In this document: positions 7,882 to 16,917 of the stretch, piece by piece
Layout of the letters: every line of letters begins with the position of its first letter
Numbering within the stretch: the stretch's first letter is position 1
From: Aeromonas veronii bv. veronii
GTDB taxonomy: Bacteria; Pseudomonadota; Gammaproteobacteria; Enterobacterales; Aeromonadaceae
Assembly: GCF_000820225.1 (NCBI RefSeq)
Contig: NZ_CDDK01000031.1
Location: 232,076 to 296,075 of the forward strand
Length of the DNA: 64,000 bases
Reading direction: 5' to 3'
Translations under genes and position numbers: made by a program
The notes under the pieces: model-generated
What the model was told of the DNA's origin: nothing
The model's database searches: none
What the model saw: the letters and a program-made list of their open reading frames with translations, nothing else

Positions 7882-7929
7882 ATGCACGCACCATTCTTCT
7901 TTGCTTTCTCGTTTATCCGGCCCGCTTGA
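7882..7929 (+). CDS. pheL: PheA operon leader peptide
   Basis: A 15-codon reading frame, MHAPFFFAFSFIRPA, with five phenylalanines among residues 5-11, closely resembling E. coli PheL. Ribosome stalling at these codons when charged tRNA-Phe is scarce sets the folding of the leader RNA. AAGGACA upstream of the ATG can serve as ribosome binding site. It is followed by the attenuator and then by pheA. The identity follows from the codon content and position. Confidence 0.92.
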   Translation: MHAPFFFAFSFIRPA

Positions 7930-7973
7930 GGGAAGGCCTGTCGTCGTGTGAACAGAAAGCAAAGACGAATCGA

Positions 7974-7999
7974 GCCTCCCCTAGCGGAGGCTTTTTTTT
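7974..7999 (+). terminator. pheA attenuator
   Basis: The hairpin GCCTCC / GGAGGC is followed by eight T residues. Upstream, CTTTGCTTTC (7899-7908, inside pheL) pairs perfectly with GAAAGCAAAG (7955-7964), giving the protector stem. GGGAAGGC just after the pheL stop can pair with most of GCCTCCC to form an antiterminator. The whole layout is a standard phenylalanine attenuator. Confidence 0.9.
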
Positions 8000-8037
8000 G
8001 CATTAATATCAATCGATTACTTGGATAGGGAACAATC

Positions 8038-9210
8038 ATGGCAACGCTCGACGAGATCAGACAAGACATCACCCGGTTGGATCAGGAGCTGCTTGCCCTG
8101 CTGGCGAAACGCAAGACCCTCAGCATCGAGGTCGCCCGTGCCAAGCAAGCCAACCCGCGCCCCATTCGTGACCACCAGCGGGAGCAGGAGCTGCTGGTCG
8201 CCCTGATCCAGAAAGGGCGCGTGCTTGGGTTGGATGCCCAGTACATCACTCGCATCTATCACACCATCATCGAAGACTCTGTGCTCTCCCAGCAGGCCTA
8301 TCTGCAGAGCCTGCTCAACCCGGAGCAGCAGGAGCCGATGACCAGCGTCGCCTATCTTGGGCCGCGCGGTTCATACTCCAGCCTCGCCGCCCGCAAATAT
8401 CTGGCGCGCTACAAGGATCAGGTGATCGAGGTGAACTGCCAGAACTTCCGCGAAGTGCTGGATGCGGTGGAGTCGGGTCGCGCCGCCTTCGGCGTGCTGC
8501 CCATCGAAAACACCAGCTCGGGCTCCATCAACGAAGTCTATGACGTGATGCAGCATACCAGCCTCTCCATCGTCGGCGAGCTCACCTACCCCATCGAGCA
8601 CTGCATTCTCACCGCCGTCCCGACCGAGCTGAGTCGCATCAAGACCTTCTATGCCCACCCGCAGGTGTTTCAGCAGTGCTCCCACTATCTGAGCAAGCTG
8701 GAAGGTGCCCGTCACGAGATCTGCGACTCCTCCTCCAGTGCCATGATGAAGGTGAAAGAACTGGCCAGCCCGGAGGCCGCCGCCATCGGCAGCGCCGCCG
8801 GTGGCGAGCTCTATGGTCTGGATGTGCTGGCCGAGCAGCTCGCCAACCAGAAAGAGAACTACAGCCGCTTCATCGTGGTGGCGCGCAAGCCCATCGACGT
8901 GGCGCCGCAGATCCCGGCCAAGACCACCCTCATCATGTCCACCTCCCAGAAGCCGGGTTCGCTGGTCGAGGCGCTGCTGGTACTGCGCAGCCACGAGATC
9001 AACATGACCAAGCTCGAATCCCGTCCGGTGCAGGGCAACCCGTGGGAAGAGATGTTCTATCTGGATGTCTCCGCCAACCTGCAGACCCCGGCGATGCAGG
9101 CCGCACTGGTGGAGCTGACCAAGATCACCCGCTATATCAAGGTGCTTGGCTGCTACCCGAGCGAGGATGTGAAACCCACCGCAGTGCCGCCGGTGCTGAT
9201 GGGGAGCTAA
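8038..9210 (+). CDS. pheA: Bifunctional chorismate mutase / prephenate dehydratase (P-protein)
   Basis: This enzyme makes phenylpyruvate from chorismate in two steps for phenylalanine synthesis. Its 390 residues have the usual three-part layout: an AroQ chorismate mutase domain (about 1-90, with IRQDITRLDQELLALLAKR), a prephenate dehydratase domain (about 104-285, VAYLGPRGSYSSLAARKY, PIENTSSGSI), and a C-terminal ACT domain (about 297-375). The ACT domain carries the GSLVEALLV and ESRP motifs that bind phenylalanine for feedback inhibition. It is controlled by the leader peptide and attenuator just upstream and is followed by a strong terminator. Confidence 0.97.
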   Translation: MATLDEIRQDITRLDQELLALLAKRKTLSIEVARAKQANPRPIRDHQREQELLVALIQKGRVLGLDAQYITRIYHTIIEDSVLSQQAYLQSLLNPEQQEPMTSVAYLGPRGSYSSLAARKYLARYKDQVIEVNCQNFREVLDAVESGRAAFGVLPIENTSSGSINEVYDVMQHTSLSIVGELTYPIEHCILTAVPTELSRIKTFYAHPQVFQQCSHYLSKLEGARHEICDSSSSAMMKVKELASPEAAAIGSAAGGELYGLDVLAEQLANQKENYSRFIVVARKPIDVAPQIPAKTTLIMSTSQKPGSLVEALLVLRSHEINMTKLESRPVQGNPWEEMFYLDVSANLQTPAMQAALVELTKITRYIKVLGCYPSEDVKPTAVPPVLMGS

Positions 9211-9224
9211 CCAGCCCACAACGA

Positions 9225-9254
9225 CAAAAGGCGAGCACCCTGCTCGCCTTTTGT
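9225..9254. terminator. Bidirectional terminator between pheA and flgP
   Basis: A near-perfect hairpin (AAAAGGCGAGCA / TGCTCGCCTTTT) is flanked by A-rich and T-rich runs. It can end pheA transcripts on the plus strand and flgOP transcripts on the minus strand. Confidence 0.9.
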
Positions 9255-9287
9255 TTTGATGCCGGTTTTCACGGCAAGCCCATCAAC

Positions 9288-9713
9288 TCAGAACTGACCG
9301 GCCATCAGCTGGTTGATGTTGTAGAGGGCACGGGTATCGAGCTCCATCTCGGTGGCATAGGTATTGCCGCGCGGATAAGAGGCAACCACCCGGGCACCGC
9401 GCACCACCCCCGCCACAGAAACATCCAGCGAGTTGGAGGTCTGGGTCAGGTCACGATAGCTGCTCTGACCGCGCACCTGCTGACCATTGAGCTGCTCTGC
9501 CAGCTCGCGATAGGCATCCATCTTGGAGGCGCGAATGGCTTGCAGCATCTTCTCCGATTGGGAGGGGCCGGGCTGGATGTCGATCACCGCATACCCCACC
9601 GCCTTGAGCACCGGAAAATCATCGGGCTTGCCACCTTGGGTGTAATCCACCACCCGGTTGTAGCTGCAACCGGTGAGCAAGAGTGCCAACAGGCAACCAA
9701 ACAGGATCTTCAT
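9288..9713 (-). CDS. flgP: Flagellar assembly lipoprotein FlgP (LPP20 family)
   Basis: An outer-membrane lipoprotein of 141 residues with a lipobox at LLTGC (Cys16). The mature part has the LPP20 fold signature (AIRASKMDAYRELAEQLNG and VRGARVVASYPRG). In Vibrio, FlgP forms the H-ring around the outer-membrane part of the polar flagellar motor with FlgO and FlgT. Here it follows flgO by 10 bp, and flgT is divergent next to them, as in Vibrio. The FliA-type promoter upstream of flgO should drive both genes. Confidence 0.88.
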   Translation of the reverse strand: MKILFGCLLALLLTGCSYNRVVDYTQGGKPDDFPVLKAVGYAVIDIQPGPSQSEKMLQAIRASKMDAYRELAEQLNGQQVRGQSSYRDLTQTSNSLDVSVAGVVRGARVVASYPRGNTYATEMELDTRALYNINQLMAGQF

Positions 9714-9723
9714 GACTCGCTCC

Positions 9724-10344
9724 TCACGGGGTCAGGTTGACCAGATGACCGCCCGGCCGGGCCTGACTGTCACGCATCAGATAACCGCGATTGATCGATG
9801 CCCGACCAAACGAATTGTTGGCACCGAACAGATATTTTTGCGGGATCAGGCTCTGGGCAGTGGTCTCCACCATCTTGGTGCGCATGTCGATAACGCGGGC
9901 ATTGACCAAAATTCCCTTGCTGTTGCGGCTGAAGGTGCCGACCAGAATGCGGGAGATCGGCAAACGGGAAGAGAGCTCCTTGTAGTTGCGGCTCAGCACG
10001 AAGTCCCCCTGCGGGGTCACCTTGATGCTACCGGTCAGCTTGAAGTCCACCACCACCTCGCCGCGACGGTTGAGCTCGTAGATAAAGCTCTCCTCAATCT
10101 GCTGCCCCATCCAGTTGGTATCCTGCAGGGTATCGAGATCGACGAAAGAGGCCACCGCGATGGGTTCGGTCAGGGTGGTCAGCGATTTGCGCTCCATCAG
10201 CTGATCGGTCATGCGCGCCACCAGCCAGTTGAGTTCCATCCCCTGCGCCGCCTGGCGGGGGTCACCCTGATCCCGATTGATAGGGTCGGAGCCACACCCG
10301 GTCAATGCCAGGGCAAGCGCCAACACCGTGATGAGTTTGTTCAT
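9724..10344 (-). CDS. flgO: Flagellar H-ring lipoprotein FlgO
   Basis: A protein of 206 residues starting MNKLITVLALALALTGCGS; the LTGC lipobox marks a lipoprotein. A start 17 codons further upstream is possible but would lie before or over the promoter, and the ATG at 10344 has AGGAAAGG in front. The mature part contains PIAVASFVDLDTLQDTNW and the FlgO-like PISRILVGTFSRNSKGI motif. In Vibrio, FlgO is an outer-membrane protein needed for a stable polar flagellum. It is the first gene of the flgO-flgP pair and divergent from flgT. Confidence 0.88.
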   Translation of the reverse strand: MNKLITVLALALALTGCGSDPINRDQGDPRQAAQGMELNWLVARMTDQLMERKSLTTLTEPIAVASFVDLDTLQDTNWMGQQIEESFIYELNRRGEVVVDFKLTGSIKVTPQGDFVLSRNYKELSSRLPISRILVGTFSRNSKGILVNARVIDMRTKMVETTAQSLIPQKYLFGANNSFGRASINRGYLMRDSQARPGGHLVNLTP

Positions 10345-10375
10345 GGATACCTTTCCTGTATCTGCACCTGACTTA

Positions 10376-10402
10376 TTATCGGACGCGCCGGACAAAGCTT
10401 GA
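10376..10402 (-). promoter_or_regulatory. FliA (sigma-28) promoter of flgOP
   Basis: On the minus strand TCAAGCTT, 11 bases, TCCGATAA matches the FliA consensus TAAAGTTT-N11-GCCGATAA at 6 of 8 positions in the -35 element and 7 of 8 in the -10. The likely start is about 25 bases upstream of the flgO ATG. A motor gene behind a flagellar sigma promoter is expected. Confidence 0.75.
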
Positions 10403-10550
10403 GCCGGGAATGAGGCATGATTCTTGCTTTTTAATGGACATCGTCAGCGCCAACGTGCGCTGCCACTTGGAACGTGTTGTGATCCATGTCGGCCAGCAGA
10501 CGCCATTTCCTCAAAATGGCGCGGCTGTCCGCCAACTCAAGGTATCTGCT

Positions 10551-11705
10551 ATGAAATTACCGCTGCTGTTGACCCTGCTGCTGGCCAGCCTGAGCGCCCG
10601 AGCCGAGCTTATCGAAGCGCAGGGCAGCGCCGCCATTCTGGGGGGCGATGAGGTCTATGCCCGCGAGCAGGCGACCCGCGACGCCCTGCGTCAGGCCTTG
10701 CTGGCCAGCGGCGCGGCCGTTTCCAGCGTCCAGCGTCTGGAAAATGGCAGCCTTCGCTCCGAGCAGATCCAGATCCGCTCCGGCGGCGACATTCGCCAGT
10801 ACCGGCTCAAGCGGGAAGAGGTGCGCAACGGCCGCATGTATATCACCCTGGTGGCCGACATTCAGGCCGAGCGCCAGATCTGCCAGACCCAGCACTTCGC
10901 CAAGGATTTGACACTGGTCAGGCTGCGGATGCGCTATCCGGATCAGGCCAGCTACGGCGCCATGGACGACATGCCGGAGAACCTCTCGCGACGACTGTTC
11001 GAGACCCTCGCCAATGCGCCGCAAGGGGTCGCAGTGCGCCAGTGGCTGGATGAAAACCTGCGCATCGACCCGCTTCATCTGCAACAGGGGGATCGCAGTG
11101 CCCTCGAGGAGATCAAGGCTCTCAGCCTGCGCACCGACAGCCAGTATCTGGTGCTTGGCAGCATCGACGATCTCTCCATCGAACCGCAGGGCAACCAGCT
11201 GACCAGCTGGTATCAGGATCCCGTCCGCAATTTTCGCATGCAGCTCTACCTGTTCGACGGCATCAACGGCAGCCTGATCAACCGCAAGGTCTATGAAGGG
11301 CGCGCAACCTGGACCTTTGGCAAGCGGGAGCAAGTGGGCAGCAACAGCGGCCAGTTCTGGCAGTCGAGCTACGGTCAGGAGGTCAACTACCAGTTGCAGC
11401 AGGCGGCTCAGGATCTGGTAGCCCAGCTTACCTGCGCCCCGGTCACCGCCCGGGTGGTCGGCCAGAACGAACGCGGCCCCTACATCAATCTGGGACGGCG
11501 CAACGGTGTCAAGCTCGGCGATCAGTTCCGCATCCAGCACAACGCCGACTTCATCGACCCCTACGGCAAGTCGCGCATGATGCGCAACCCGGCCGACGGC
11601 CTGTTCGAGGTGGTACAGGTATTCGACGATGGCGCCATCATCAGCAGCCAGAACAAATATTCGCCGTTTAACATCCAGAATGGGGATTTGGCAGTATTGG
11701 AATAA
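10551..11705 (+). CDS. flgT: Flagellar assembly protein FlgT
   Basis: A periplasmic protein of 384 residues with a signal peptide (MKLPLLLTLLLASLSARA). I start it at the ATG at 10551, preceded by AAGG; the longer reading frame has no signal sequence. The N-terminal region (LIEAQGSAAI, EQATRDALRQALLASGA) and the C-terminal region (GRRNGVKLGDQFRI) match the three-domain FlgT of Vibrio. FlgT forms the H-ring and helps assemble the T-ring that anchors PomA/PomB stators. It is divergent from flgO, and pomAB lies 50 kb away in this same window. Confidence 0.9.
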   Translation: MKLPLLLTLLLASLSARAELIEAQGSAAILGGDEVYAREQATRDALRQALLASGAAVSSVQRLENGSLRSEQIQIRSGGDIRQYRLKREEVRNGRMYITLVADIQAERQICQTQHFAKDLTLVRLRMRYPDQASYGAMDDMPENLSRRLFETLANAPQGVAVRQWLDENLRIDPLHLQQGDRSALEEIKALSLRTDSQYLVLGSIDDLSIEPQGNQLTSWYQDPVRNFRMQLYLFDGINGSLINRKVYEGRATWTFGKREQVGSNSGQFWQSSYGQEVNYQLQQAAQDLVAQLTCAPVTARVVGQNERGPYINLGRRNGVKLGDQFRIQHNADFIDPYGKSRMMRNPADGLFEVVQVFDDGAIISSQNKYSPFNIQNGDLAVLE

Positions 11706-11737
11706 GAATCAAGGGTTTAAAAGGGAGTTGCTTCTTG

Positions 11738-11743
11738 TATAAT
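11738..11743 (+). promoter_or_regulatory. -10 element of tRNA-Arg promoter
   Basis: A consensus TATAAT lies 13 bases upstream of the mature tRNA and is followed by the GC-rich discriminator GCCCGCC, typical of stringently controlled stable RNA promoters. The -35 element is poor (TTTAAA-like near 11716). Confidence 0.7.
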
Positions 11744-11755
11744 GCCCGCCACACA

Positions 11756-11832
11756 GCTCCCGTAGCTCAGCAGGATAGAGCGGTCCCCTCCTAAGGGACA
11801 GGCCACTGGTTCGACTCCAGTCGGGAGCGCCA
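11756..11832 (+). tRNA. tRNA-Arg (anticodon CCT)
   Basis: A full cloverleaf with acceptor arms GCTCCCG / CGGGAGC, an anticodon loop CTCCTAA giving anticodon CCT (reads AGG), a TTCGACT T-loop, and an encoded CCA at 11830-11832. AGG is a rare codon in such GC-rich genomes. A terminator follows 9 bases later, so it is a single-gene transcript. Confidence 0.95.
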
Positions 11833-11840
11833 TACAAAAC

Positions 11841-11883
11841 AAGGGGTTGGCATCATCACGATGCCAACCCCTTGGTCGTTTTT
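11841..11883 (+). terminator. Terminator of tRNA-Arg
   Basis: A perfect 14-bp stem (AAGGGGTTGGCATC / GATGCCAACCCCTT) with a 5-base loop is followed, after a short GGTCG, by five T residues. Confidence 0.8.
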
Positions 11884-12019
11884 GGCGACAATGAATCCGA
11901 CCATCCAACCGTAATGACCCTCTCCTTTCTGCGTTCAGAGCATGCGCTCTCTGATAGACTGCTTCTCTTCGGCTTGTCTGTGAGGCCAAGCCCTGTCTCA
12001 TCTTGCAAAGGAGTGTTGG

Positions 12020-12904
12020 ATGTCCGGATGTTCCTGGTGGGATAGATCCACCGGTTTTGCACTGCTGACCATTGTGCTGTGGGCCTCGCTGGCGGCGCTG
12101 ACGTCACGGGTCACCAGCGTGTCACCACTGGTGCTGGTCGGGCTGGTGCTGTTTTTCTGCGGGGTCGGGGCCTTGCCGTTTTGGCGCCAATGGCGCGCTC
12201 GTCCTATTACCTGGCTGGTGACGGTTACGGCATTGCTGCTCTACCATCTGCTGCTCTTTATGAGCTTTCGCCATGCCCCGGTGCTGGAGGCCAACCTCAT
12301 CAACTACCTCTGGCCGCTCTGCATCATTCTGTTCACCCCGCTGTTGTTGCCCGGCCATCCACTCCATGCCCATCACCTGCTGGCTGGCGCCTTTGGTCTG
12401 GCGGGCTCCATGCTGGTGATGGTCAACGGCGAGCTGCAACTACAGCAGACCTATCTGCCGGGATACCTGTTGGCGCTCGGTGCAGCTGTCGTCTGGGGAG
12501 CCTACTCGGTATTATCACGCCGTCTGCCGCCAGCCCCCGCAGTGGTCACTGCGGCAGCCTGTCTGCCCGCGGGTTTGCTGGCGCTGCTGCTTGCCCGTCT
12601 GCTGGAGGGGCCCCTGCCGCTCGCGCAGATCCCCACCAGTGACTGGTGGCTGATCATCGGGCTGGCGCTGGGCCCGATGGGGGCGGCCTTTGTGACCTGG
12701 TATCTGGCACTGCGAGACGGCGATCCACGCCGGATCGGTGCCCTTGCCTACCTGACACCGCTGCTGAGCACCTTGCTGCTGGTGTTGCTCAATGGAGAAA
12801 CGCTGACCTCGCGCCATCTGCTGGCCGGTGCACTTATTATGGGAGGCGCCCTGCTCGGTATGCTTGGCCAACGCAACAGCGCTCAGGTATCCCCAGTCAG
12901 TTAA
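12020..12904 (+). CDS. EamA/DMT family transporter
   Basis: An inner-membrane protein of 294 residues with about ten hydrophobic segments arranged as two repeated EamA units (about 10-140 and 150-285), the standard layout of drug/metabolite transporters. Recognisable parts are EANLINYLWPLCIILFTPLL in the first unit and ALRDGDPRRIGALAYLTPLL in the second. The second unit resembles the aromatic amino acid exporter YddG group, but the substrate cannot be assigned. AAAGGAG lies in front of the start. It stands alone between tRNA-Arg and a receptor gene. Confidence 0.85.
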   Translation: MSGCSWWDRSTGFALLTIVLWASLAALTSRVTSVSPLVLVGLVLFFCGVGALPFWRQWRARPITWLVTVTALLLYHLLLFMSFRHAPVLEANLINYLWPLCIILFTPLLLPGHPLHAHHLLAGAFGLAGSMLVMVNGELQLQQTYLPGYLLALGAAVVWGAYSVLSRRLPPAPAVVTAAACLPAGLLALLLARLLEGPLPLAQIPTSDWWLIIGLALGPMGAAFVTWYLALRDGDPRRIGALAYLTPLLSTLLLVLLNGETLTSRHLLAGALIMGGALLGMLGQRNSAQVSPVS

Positions 12905-13009
12905 GCCGGCAAGATAGGGCAACCTGACCATGTTGTCATAAAAACGCCATCATCCCTGTTTAGGCTCTGGCCACGCTCCCCCATGGTCTGTGCTGACAGG
13001 AATTACCCC

Positions 13010-14947
13010 GTGAAAATCGCCCATTACGCCACCCTATCCTCCCTTGTTTTGTTACTGGTTGCGGGAGGACAGGCGCTGGCCCTCTACCACGGCTGGCAAC
13101 AGCTTGCCCATACCAATCAGGCCCAGCATCAACACGAGACGCTGCAACAACTGGTGACCGTGACCCTGCAAAACAGCCTGCGTGACTACCTCAACAGCGG
13201 CGATCCGCAACAACTAACAGCAGCGGAGAAGGTCCGTCAGCAAGCGCTCTCCTCGCTGGCCGCTCAGGATGATGCCATGGCAGCCCCGCTCAGACAGCAA
13301 CTCGAACAGATGGCGCAGCGCATCGCGCACGACTATCAGGCCGCAGGCAAGCTCTCGGGCAACAGCCAGCTGCTGCTGCAAAATGCGGAGAGTGAGCTGG
13401 GCAGCCAGGCCATGGCGCTGATCCGCTATGGGGAGCAAGGCGCCAGCACGGAACAATCTGCCGCAGCACAGCAATATCGCCGCGCTGCAACCGAGATCCT
13501 GGCGAGCCTGCCGCGCCTCGCCCATTTGCGCCAAAGCTATATGGAACAGGGCAATGAGAAGCTGCTCGCAGGGATCCGCTTCGAGCTGGAAGCGCTGCAA
13601 AAACAGGCGCAAGCGCTGCAAGCCTTGCCGCTGCTCGGCCTGTATGAAGAGGCGCCCGCCGATGAGTTCACCCTAGGGGAGCCGGTACGCAAGGAGCTGG
13701 GAGATCAACCGCGCAGCGAATTACGCTCGTTGCTGGGCCGCTATCCGCAGGAGCTGGCCAACAGCCGCACGGCGCTTCAGCAACAACAGGCTGGCCGCCA
13801 GACCGTGCAGCAAGACATCATGGCCATGTTGCAAGCGACCAGACAGATGGGGGAACAACTTTCCCGCGATCGGCAAGCCGTCAATCAGGAGCTGGCCACC
13901 ATCCTCGGCACGCTGGCGCTCTGTCTGGTGATAGTCGCCCTGCTGTTTGCGCTGGTGCAACGACGCTGGCTACTCGTCCCCTTGTTGCGACTGCGCGGAG
14001 CCTTTCTGCAGCTCGATCAGACGGGGCAGGCCGAGCCGTTGCCTGACGGGCGCGAACGCAACGAGCTGGCCGATATCGTTGCCAGCTACAACCGGCTGAT
14101 CGGCCGCCTGCAGCAGGATCAACAACAGAAAGAGGGGCAGCTGTCAGCGGTATCCCTCAGTCTGCAAGGGATGGTCAGTCAGGTTGACGAGATCCACCAC
14201 AGCACCCGCACCACCGAACAGGTGGTCGACGAGAGCGGCCAGATGATGGATGAGCTGAACCAGCTGGCCGGAGAAGTTCATCAGGTTGCCGCCGACATCG
14301 CCCAGCATGCCCACCATAACGAACAGGCGATGAGCCAGAGCGAAGATCTGGTGGGGAGCATGCTGCACGCCACTCATCAGACCGGACTGGCGATTGACGA
14401 GAGCGATGAGGCGCTGCAAGCCCTCACCCGCTCGGTTGCCGATGTGACGGCAATTGTCGATGTGATCGGTCATATCGCTCAGCAGACCAACTTGCTGGCC
14501 CTCAACGCCGCCATCGAAGCGGCCCGCGCAGGGGAACAGGGACGCGGCTTTGCCGTGGTTGCCGATGAAGTGCGTCACCTCTCGGCCAATACCCAGCAAT
14601 CCCTCAACCAGATCACCGATATTCTGGGGCGCCTGACCCAATCCGGCGAACAACTTGGCACTGTACTGAACCGAATCACCAGCGAATCAAGCCGCCAGCG
14701 GGCACAGGCGGAACAACTGCGCCAGACTACCCAGGCGGTGAGGGAGATCGCCCGCAACACCGCAGTGATCGCCCTGCAAGGCGCCGACAATGCCAAAAGT
14801 CAGGAACACAAGCTGGCCAGTTTTGCCGATCTGATCACCCGTATCCATCAGCATGCCCGTCAGGTGAGTCAGCTCTCGGTGCAGGTCTCGTCCCATATCC
14901 ACCATCAGGCGCAGCAGATCCCCCGCATCCTCGGCCAGCAAGGCTGA
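13010..14947 (+). CDS. Methyl-accepting chemotaxis protein
   Basis: A chemoreceptor of 645 residues starting at a GTG with AGGA eight bases upstream. It has an N-terminal membrane segment (about 8-28), a long all-helical, Gln-rich periplasmic sensor (about 30-290), a second membrane segment (about 295-315, [17 protein letters not shown]), a HAMP-like linker, and a cytoplasmic signalling domain. The receptor tip contains the conserved [20 protein letters not shown]. The sensor does not match a named ligand-binding family by eye. No CheR-binding pentapeptide is present at the C-terminus. It is an orphan receptor, not next to che genes. Confidence 0.92.
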   Translation: MKIAHYATLSSLVLLLVAGGQALALYHGWQQLAHTNQAQHQHETLQQLVTVTLQNSLRDYLNSGDPQQLTAAEKVRQQALSSLAAQDDAMAAPLRQQLEQMAQRIAHDYQAAGKLSGNSQLLLQNAESELGSQAMALIRYGEQGASTEQSAAAQQYRRAATEILASLPRLAHLRQSYMEQGNEKLLAGIRFELEALQKQAQALQALPLLGLYEEAPADEFTLGEPVRKELGDQPRSELRSLLGRYPQELANSRTALQQQQAGRQTVQQDIMAMLQATRQMGEQLSRDRQAVNQELATILGTLALCLVIVALLFALVQRRWLLVPLLRLRGAFLQLDQTGQAEPLPDGRERNELADIVASYNRLIGRLQQDQQQKEGQLSAVSLSLQGMVSQVDEIHHSTRTTEQVVDESGQMMDELNQLAGEVHQVAADIAQHAHHNEQAMSQSEDLVGSMLHATHQTGLAIDESDEALQALTRSVADVTAIVDVIGHIAQQTNLLALNAAIEAARAGEQGRGFAVVADEVRHLSANTQQSLNQITDILGRLTQSGEQLGTVLNRITSESSRQRAQAEQLRQTTQAVREIARNTAVIALQGADNAKSQEHKLASFADLITRIHQHARQVSQLSVQVSSHIHHQAQQIPRILGQQG

Positions 14948-14979
14948 CCCCTATTTGCCCCACATCCTCACCAGATCAC

Positions 14980-15009
14980 TTTCCCTCGACCAGAGGGAAA
15001 GTTTTTTTG
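14980..15009 (+). terminator. Intrinsic terminator of receptor gene
   Basis: The stem CTTTCCCTC / GAGGGAAAG with a 5-base loop is followed by seven T residues, 32 bases after the stop codon. Confidence 0.92.
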
Positions 15010-15448
15010 TAGCACAAAATTATCTGTTATCGGCAGGTTAACTGACACCTCGTCCCCCGTACCGGATGAAAACCCGCACTGGCGCTGCCCGCAGCCTCAA
15101 GAAAACGCTCTCATCACCGTGATACCTGCCATGAGGCTGTTTACGACCTTGCCCATGATTATTTGCACTCGGTCATACTTTTGAAACGTTGAGGGAACTT
15201 TTCATTGATATTTCGCACCGCGAACGTACTCTTGGGGTTGTCCGATAGCCAAGAATCGGAACATAAAAAAACAACATGTGATGATCAGGACTGCCAACTA
15301 CAGATGTGCCAAGACATCCGGGTTTGCAGGTAGCCAAGACAAGATTTTTTGCCCTTCGGGGTTTTGATTGCAATGCCAATACCGAGCGGTAGGCCCGATG
15401 CCAACTGCCGGAAAAAAAGCTAAGTCCATAAAATCAGGAGCAATAAAA
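15010..15448 (+). other. Long leader/intergenic region upstream of chiP
   Basis: No open frame in these 439 bases looks coding. The pentamer GCCAA occurs six times on the plus strand between 15248 and 15404. A short CCC-TTCG-GGG hairpin followed by TTTT lies near 15351-15365 and could act as a weak premature terminator. The length suggests a regulated promoter with a long 5' leader; chiP leaders in enteric bacteria are targets of the sRNA ChiX. Confidence 0.5.
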
Positions 15449-16897
15449 ATGGAAAAAGTGATCTTCAAGCGCGCCGCTTTGAGTGCCGCTGTGGTAGCCG
15501 CTCTGGTCGCCCCCGGTATGGCGTTGGCAGCCCAGGACATGATGAGCCCGGAATACGGCCAGTCCTATGAAACCTTCGTTAAAGACTCCAAACTGACCGG
15601 CGGTCTGTTCTACTTCCAGCGTGATCGTCAGCGCATCGATGGTGACCCGACTGCAGCCAAGAAAGAAGGCAAATACCAGTCCAACCTGAGCCATTCCACC
15701 GTTCAAGCCGCTCTTAACTTCAACTCCGGTTATGCCTGGGACACCGTAGGTCTGGATCTGGGCGGCTTCGGTGCCTATGACCTGGCCGTTACCGAAAATC
15801 ACCCGGTCAACCAGGAAAACGAATTCTCCTTCGCTGGCCGTTCTTGGGGCAACAACGCCAAAGATGGCTCCCCTGAAGGTGGTTTCAGCCTCTCCAACGC
15901 AGCGATGAAGCTGAAATTCCTGGACGGCGGCATCACTGCCAAGGGTGGTTATACCCAGCTGTATGTCCCTGGCCAAATCGGTGTTAACTGGTCTTATCAG
16001 CCGGGTACCTATCGTGGTGGTCAAGTTGAAGGTAACTTCGGTGGCCTCTACCTGACCTACGCCATCGCTGACGAGTACAAGGCCCCCTGGTACAAAGAGA
16101 CTCAGGTCTTCTCCCGTGCCAAAGCGTGGATGGATCCGTTCGCTGATGAAAACGTCATCGACTACATCCACGGTATTGCAGCCCGTTACACCTTCGAAAA
16201 TGGCACTGCTGTGACCGGTTCTTTCGGTCAGTCCGAAGGCTACATGGACAGCTACCACTTCAAACTGGCTCACAAGTTTGACGTACTGGGCGGCCTCTCC
16301 ACCAGCTACCAGTTCTACGGTTCCGAGACCGAGACCTACACCAAGGGCGCTTCCCAGATCGAGACTTATGACGGTCTGGCATGGCAACAAGCTCTGACAG
16401 CAGCCTGGGGCATGGGCCCGTACGGCTTCCGTCTGGAAGGTCTGTGGACCAAGGCTGAAGGTGCGGAAGGCAACTACCTGCCCCGTCTGACCCGTGGCTA
16501 CGCCAACTCCCAGGGTGCCAACGAAATTTGGTGGGACTCCCGCTCTGACTGGAACGCCAACAACGAGAAAGCGCTGTTTTTCGGCGTGACCCGTTCTCTG
16601 GATGACCTGGTTGGTGCGCCTGGCTGGTCCGTCGGTGTATCCGGTGCTTACGGTTGGGATATCGAAACCGGTCAAGGCAAGAAAGCAGCCAACGGTGAAG
16701 ATACCGAATGGGCAGCCAACTTCGATGTCACCTATACCGTGCAGGATGGCAAGCTGAAAGGCACCCTGTTCAAACTGCACTACACCGACTACAACAACGA
16801 CATCAGCCAGGGCGGCGGTTGGACCGATTACCCCAACATCTTCGCCTCCGAGCACGACGTCAAGTTCCACATCATCATGCCGCTTACCTTCATGTAA
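15449..16897 (+). CDS. chiP: Chitoporin ChiP-like OprD family porin
   Basis: An outer-membrane porin of 482 residues with a signal peptide (residues 1-27, ending GMALA). The start ATG has AGGAG upstream. The mature protein matches the ChiP/OprD family: SKLTGGLFYFQRDR, YKAPWYKE, IDYIHGIAARYTF, QSEGYMDSY, and the end HDVKFHIIMPLTFM. These segments correspond closely to E. coli ChiP, which admits chito-oligosaccharides. A chitin-derived substrate is inferred from this likeness; no chitinase or PTS genes are adjacent. Codon use is strongly biased towards common codons, which suggests high expression. Confidence 0.85.
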   Translation: MEKVIFKRAALSAAVVAALVAPGMALAAQDMMSPEYGQSYETFVKDSKLTGGLFYFQRDRQRIDGDPTAAKKEGKYQSNLSHSTVQAALNFNSGYAWDTVGLDLGGFGAYDLAVTENHPVNQENEFSFAGRSWGNNAKDGSPEGGFSLSNAAMKLKFLDGGITAKGGYTQLYVPGQIGVNWSYQPGTYRGGQVEGNFGGLYLTYAIADEYKAPWYKETQVFSRAKAWMDPFADENVIDYIHGIAARYTFENGTAVTGSFGQSEGYMDSYHFKLAHKFDVLGGLSTSYQFYGSETETYTKGASQIETYDGLAWQQALTAAWGMGPYGFRLEGLWTKAEGAEGNYLPRLTRGYANSQGANEIWWDSRSDWNANNEKALFFGVTRSLDDLVGAPGWSVGVSGAYGWDIETGQGKKAANGEDTEWAANFDVTYTVQDGKLKGTLFKLHYTDYNNDISQGGGWTDYPNIFASEHDVKFHIIMPLTFM

Positions 16898-16917
16898 TCA
16901 GGCAATACGATGTCAGC

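Noticed and set aside
10440..10550. A sigma-54 promoter for flgT (TGGAAC-type sequences upstream)
   Set aside because: The GG and GC elements never have the required spacing of ten bases, so no sigma-54 site is supported.
11756..11832. tRNA-Arg(CCT) as an integration site of a mobile element
   Set aside because: No integrase gene or direct repeat of the tRNA 3' end was seen downstream; a terminator and an ordinary exporter gene follow.
15434..16870. A 478-codon minus-strand frame opposite chiP
   Set aside because: The plus strand has a signal peptide, porin motifs and a terminator; the antisense frame has none of these.
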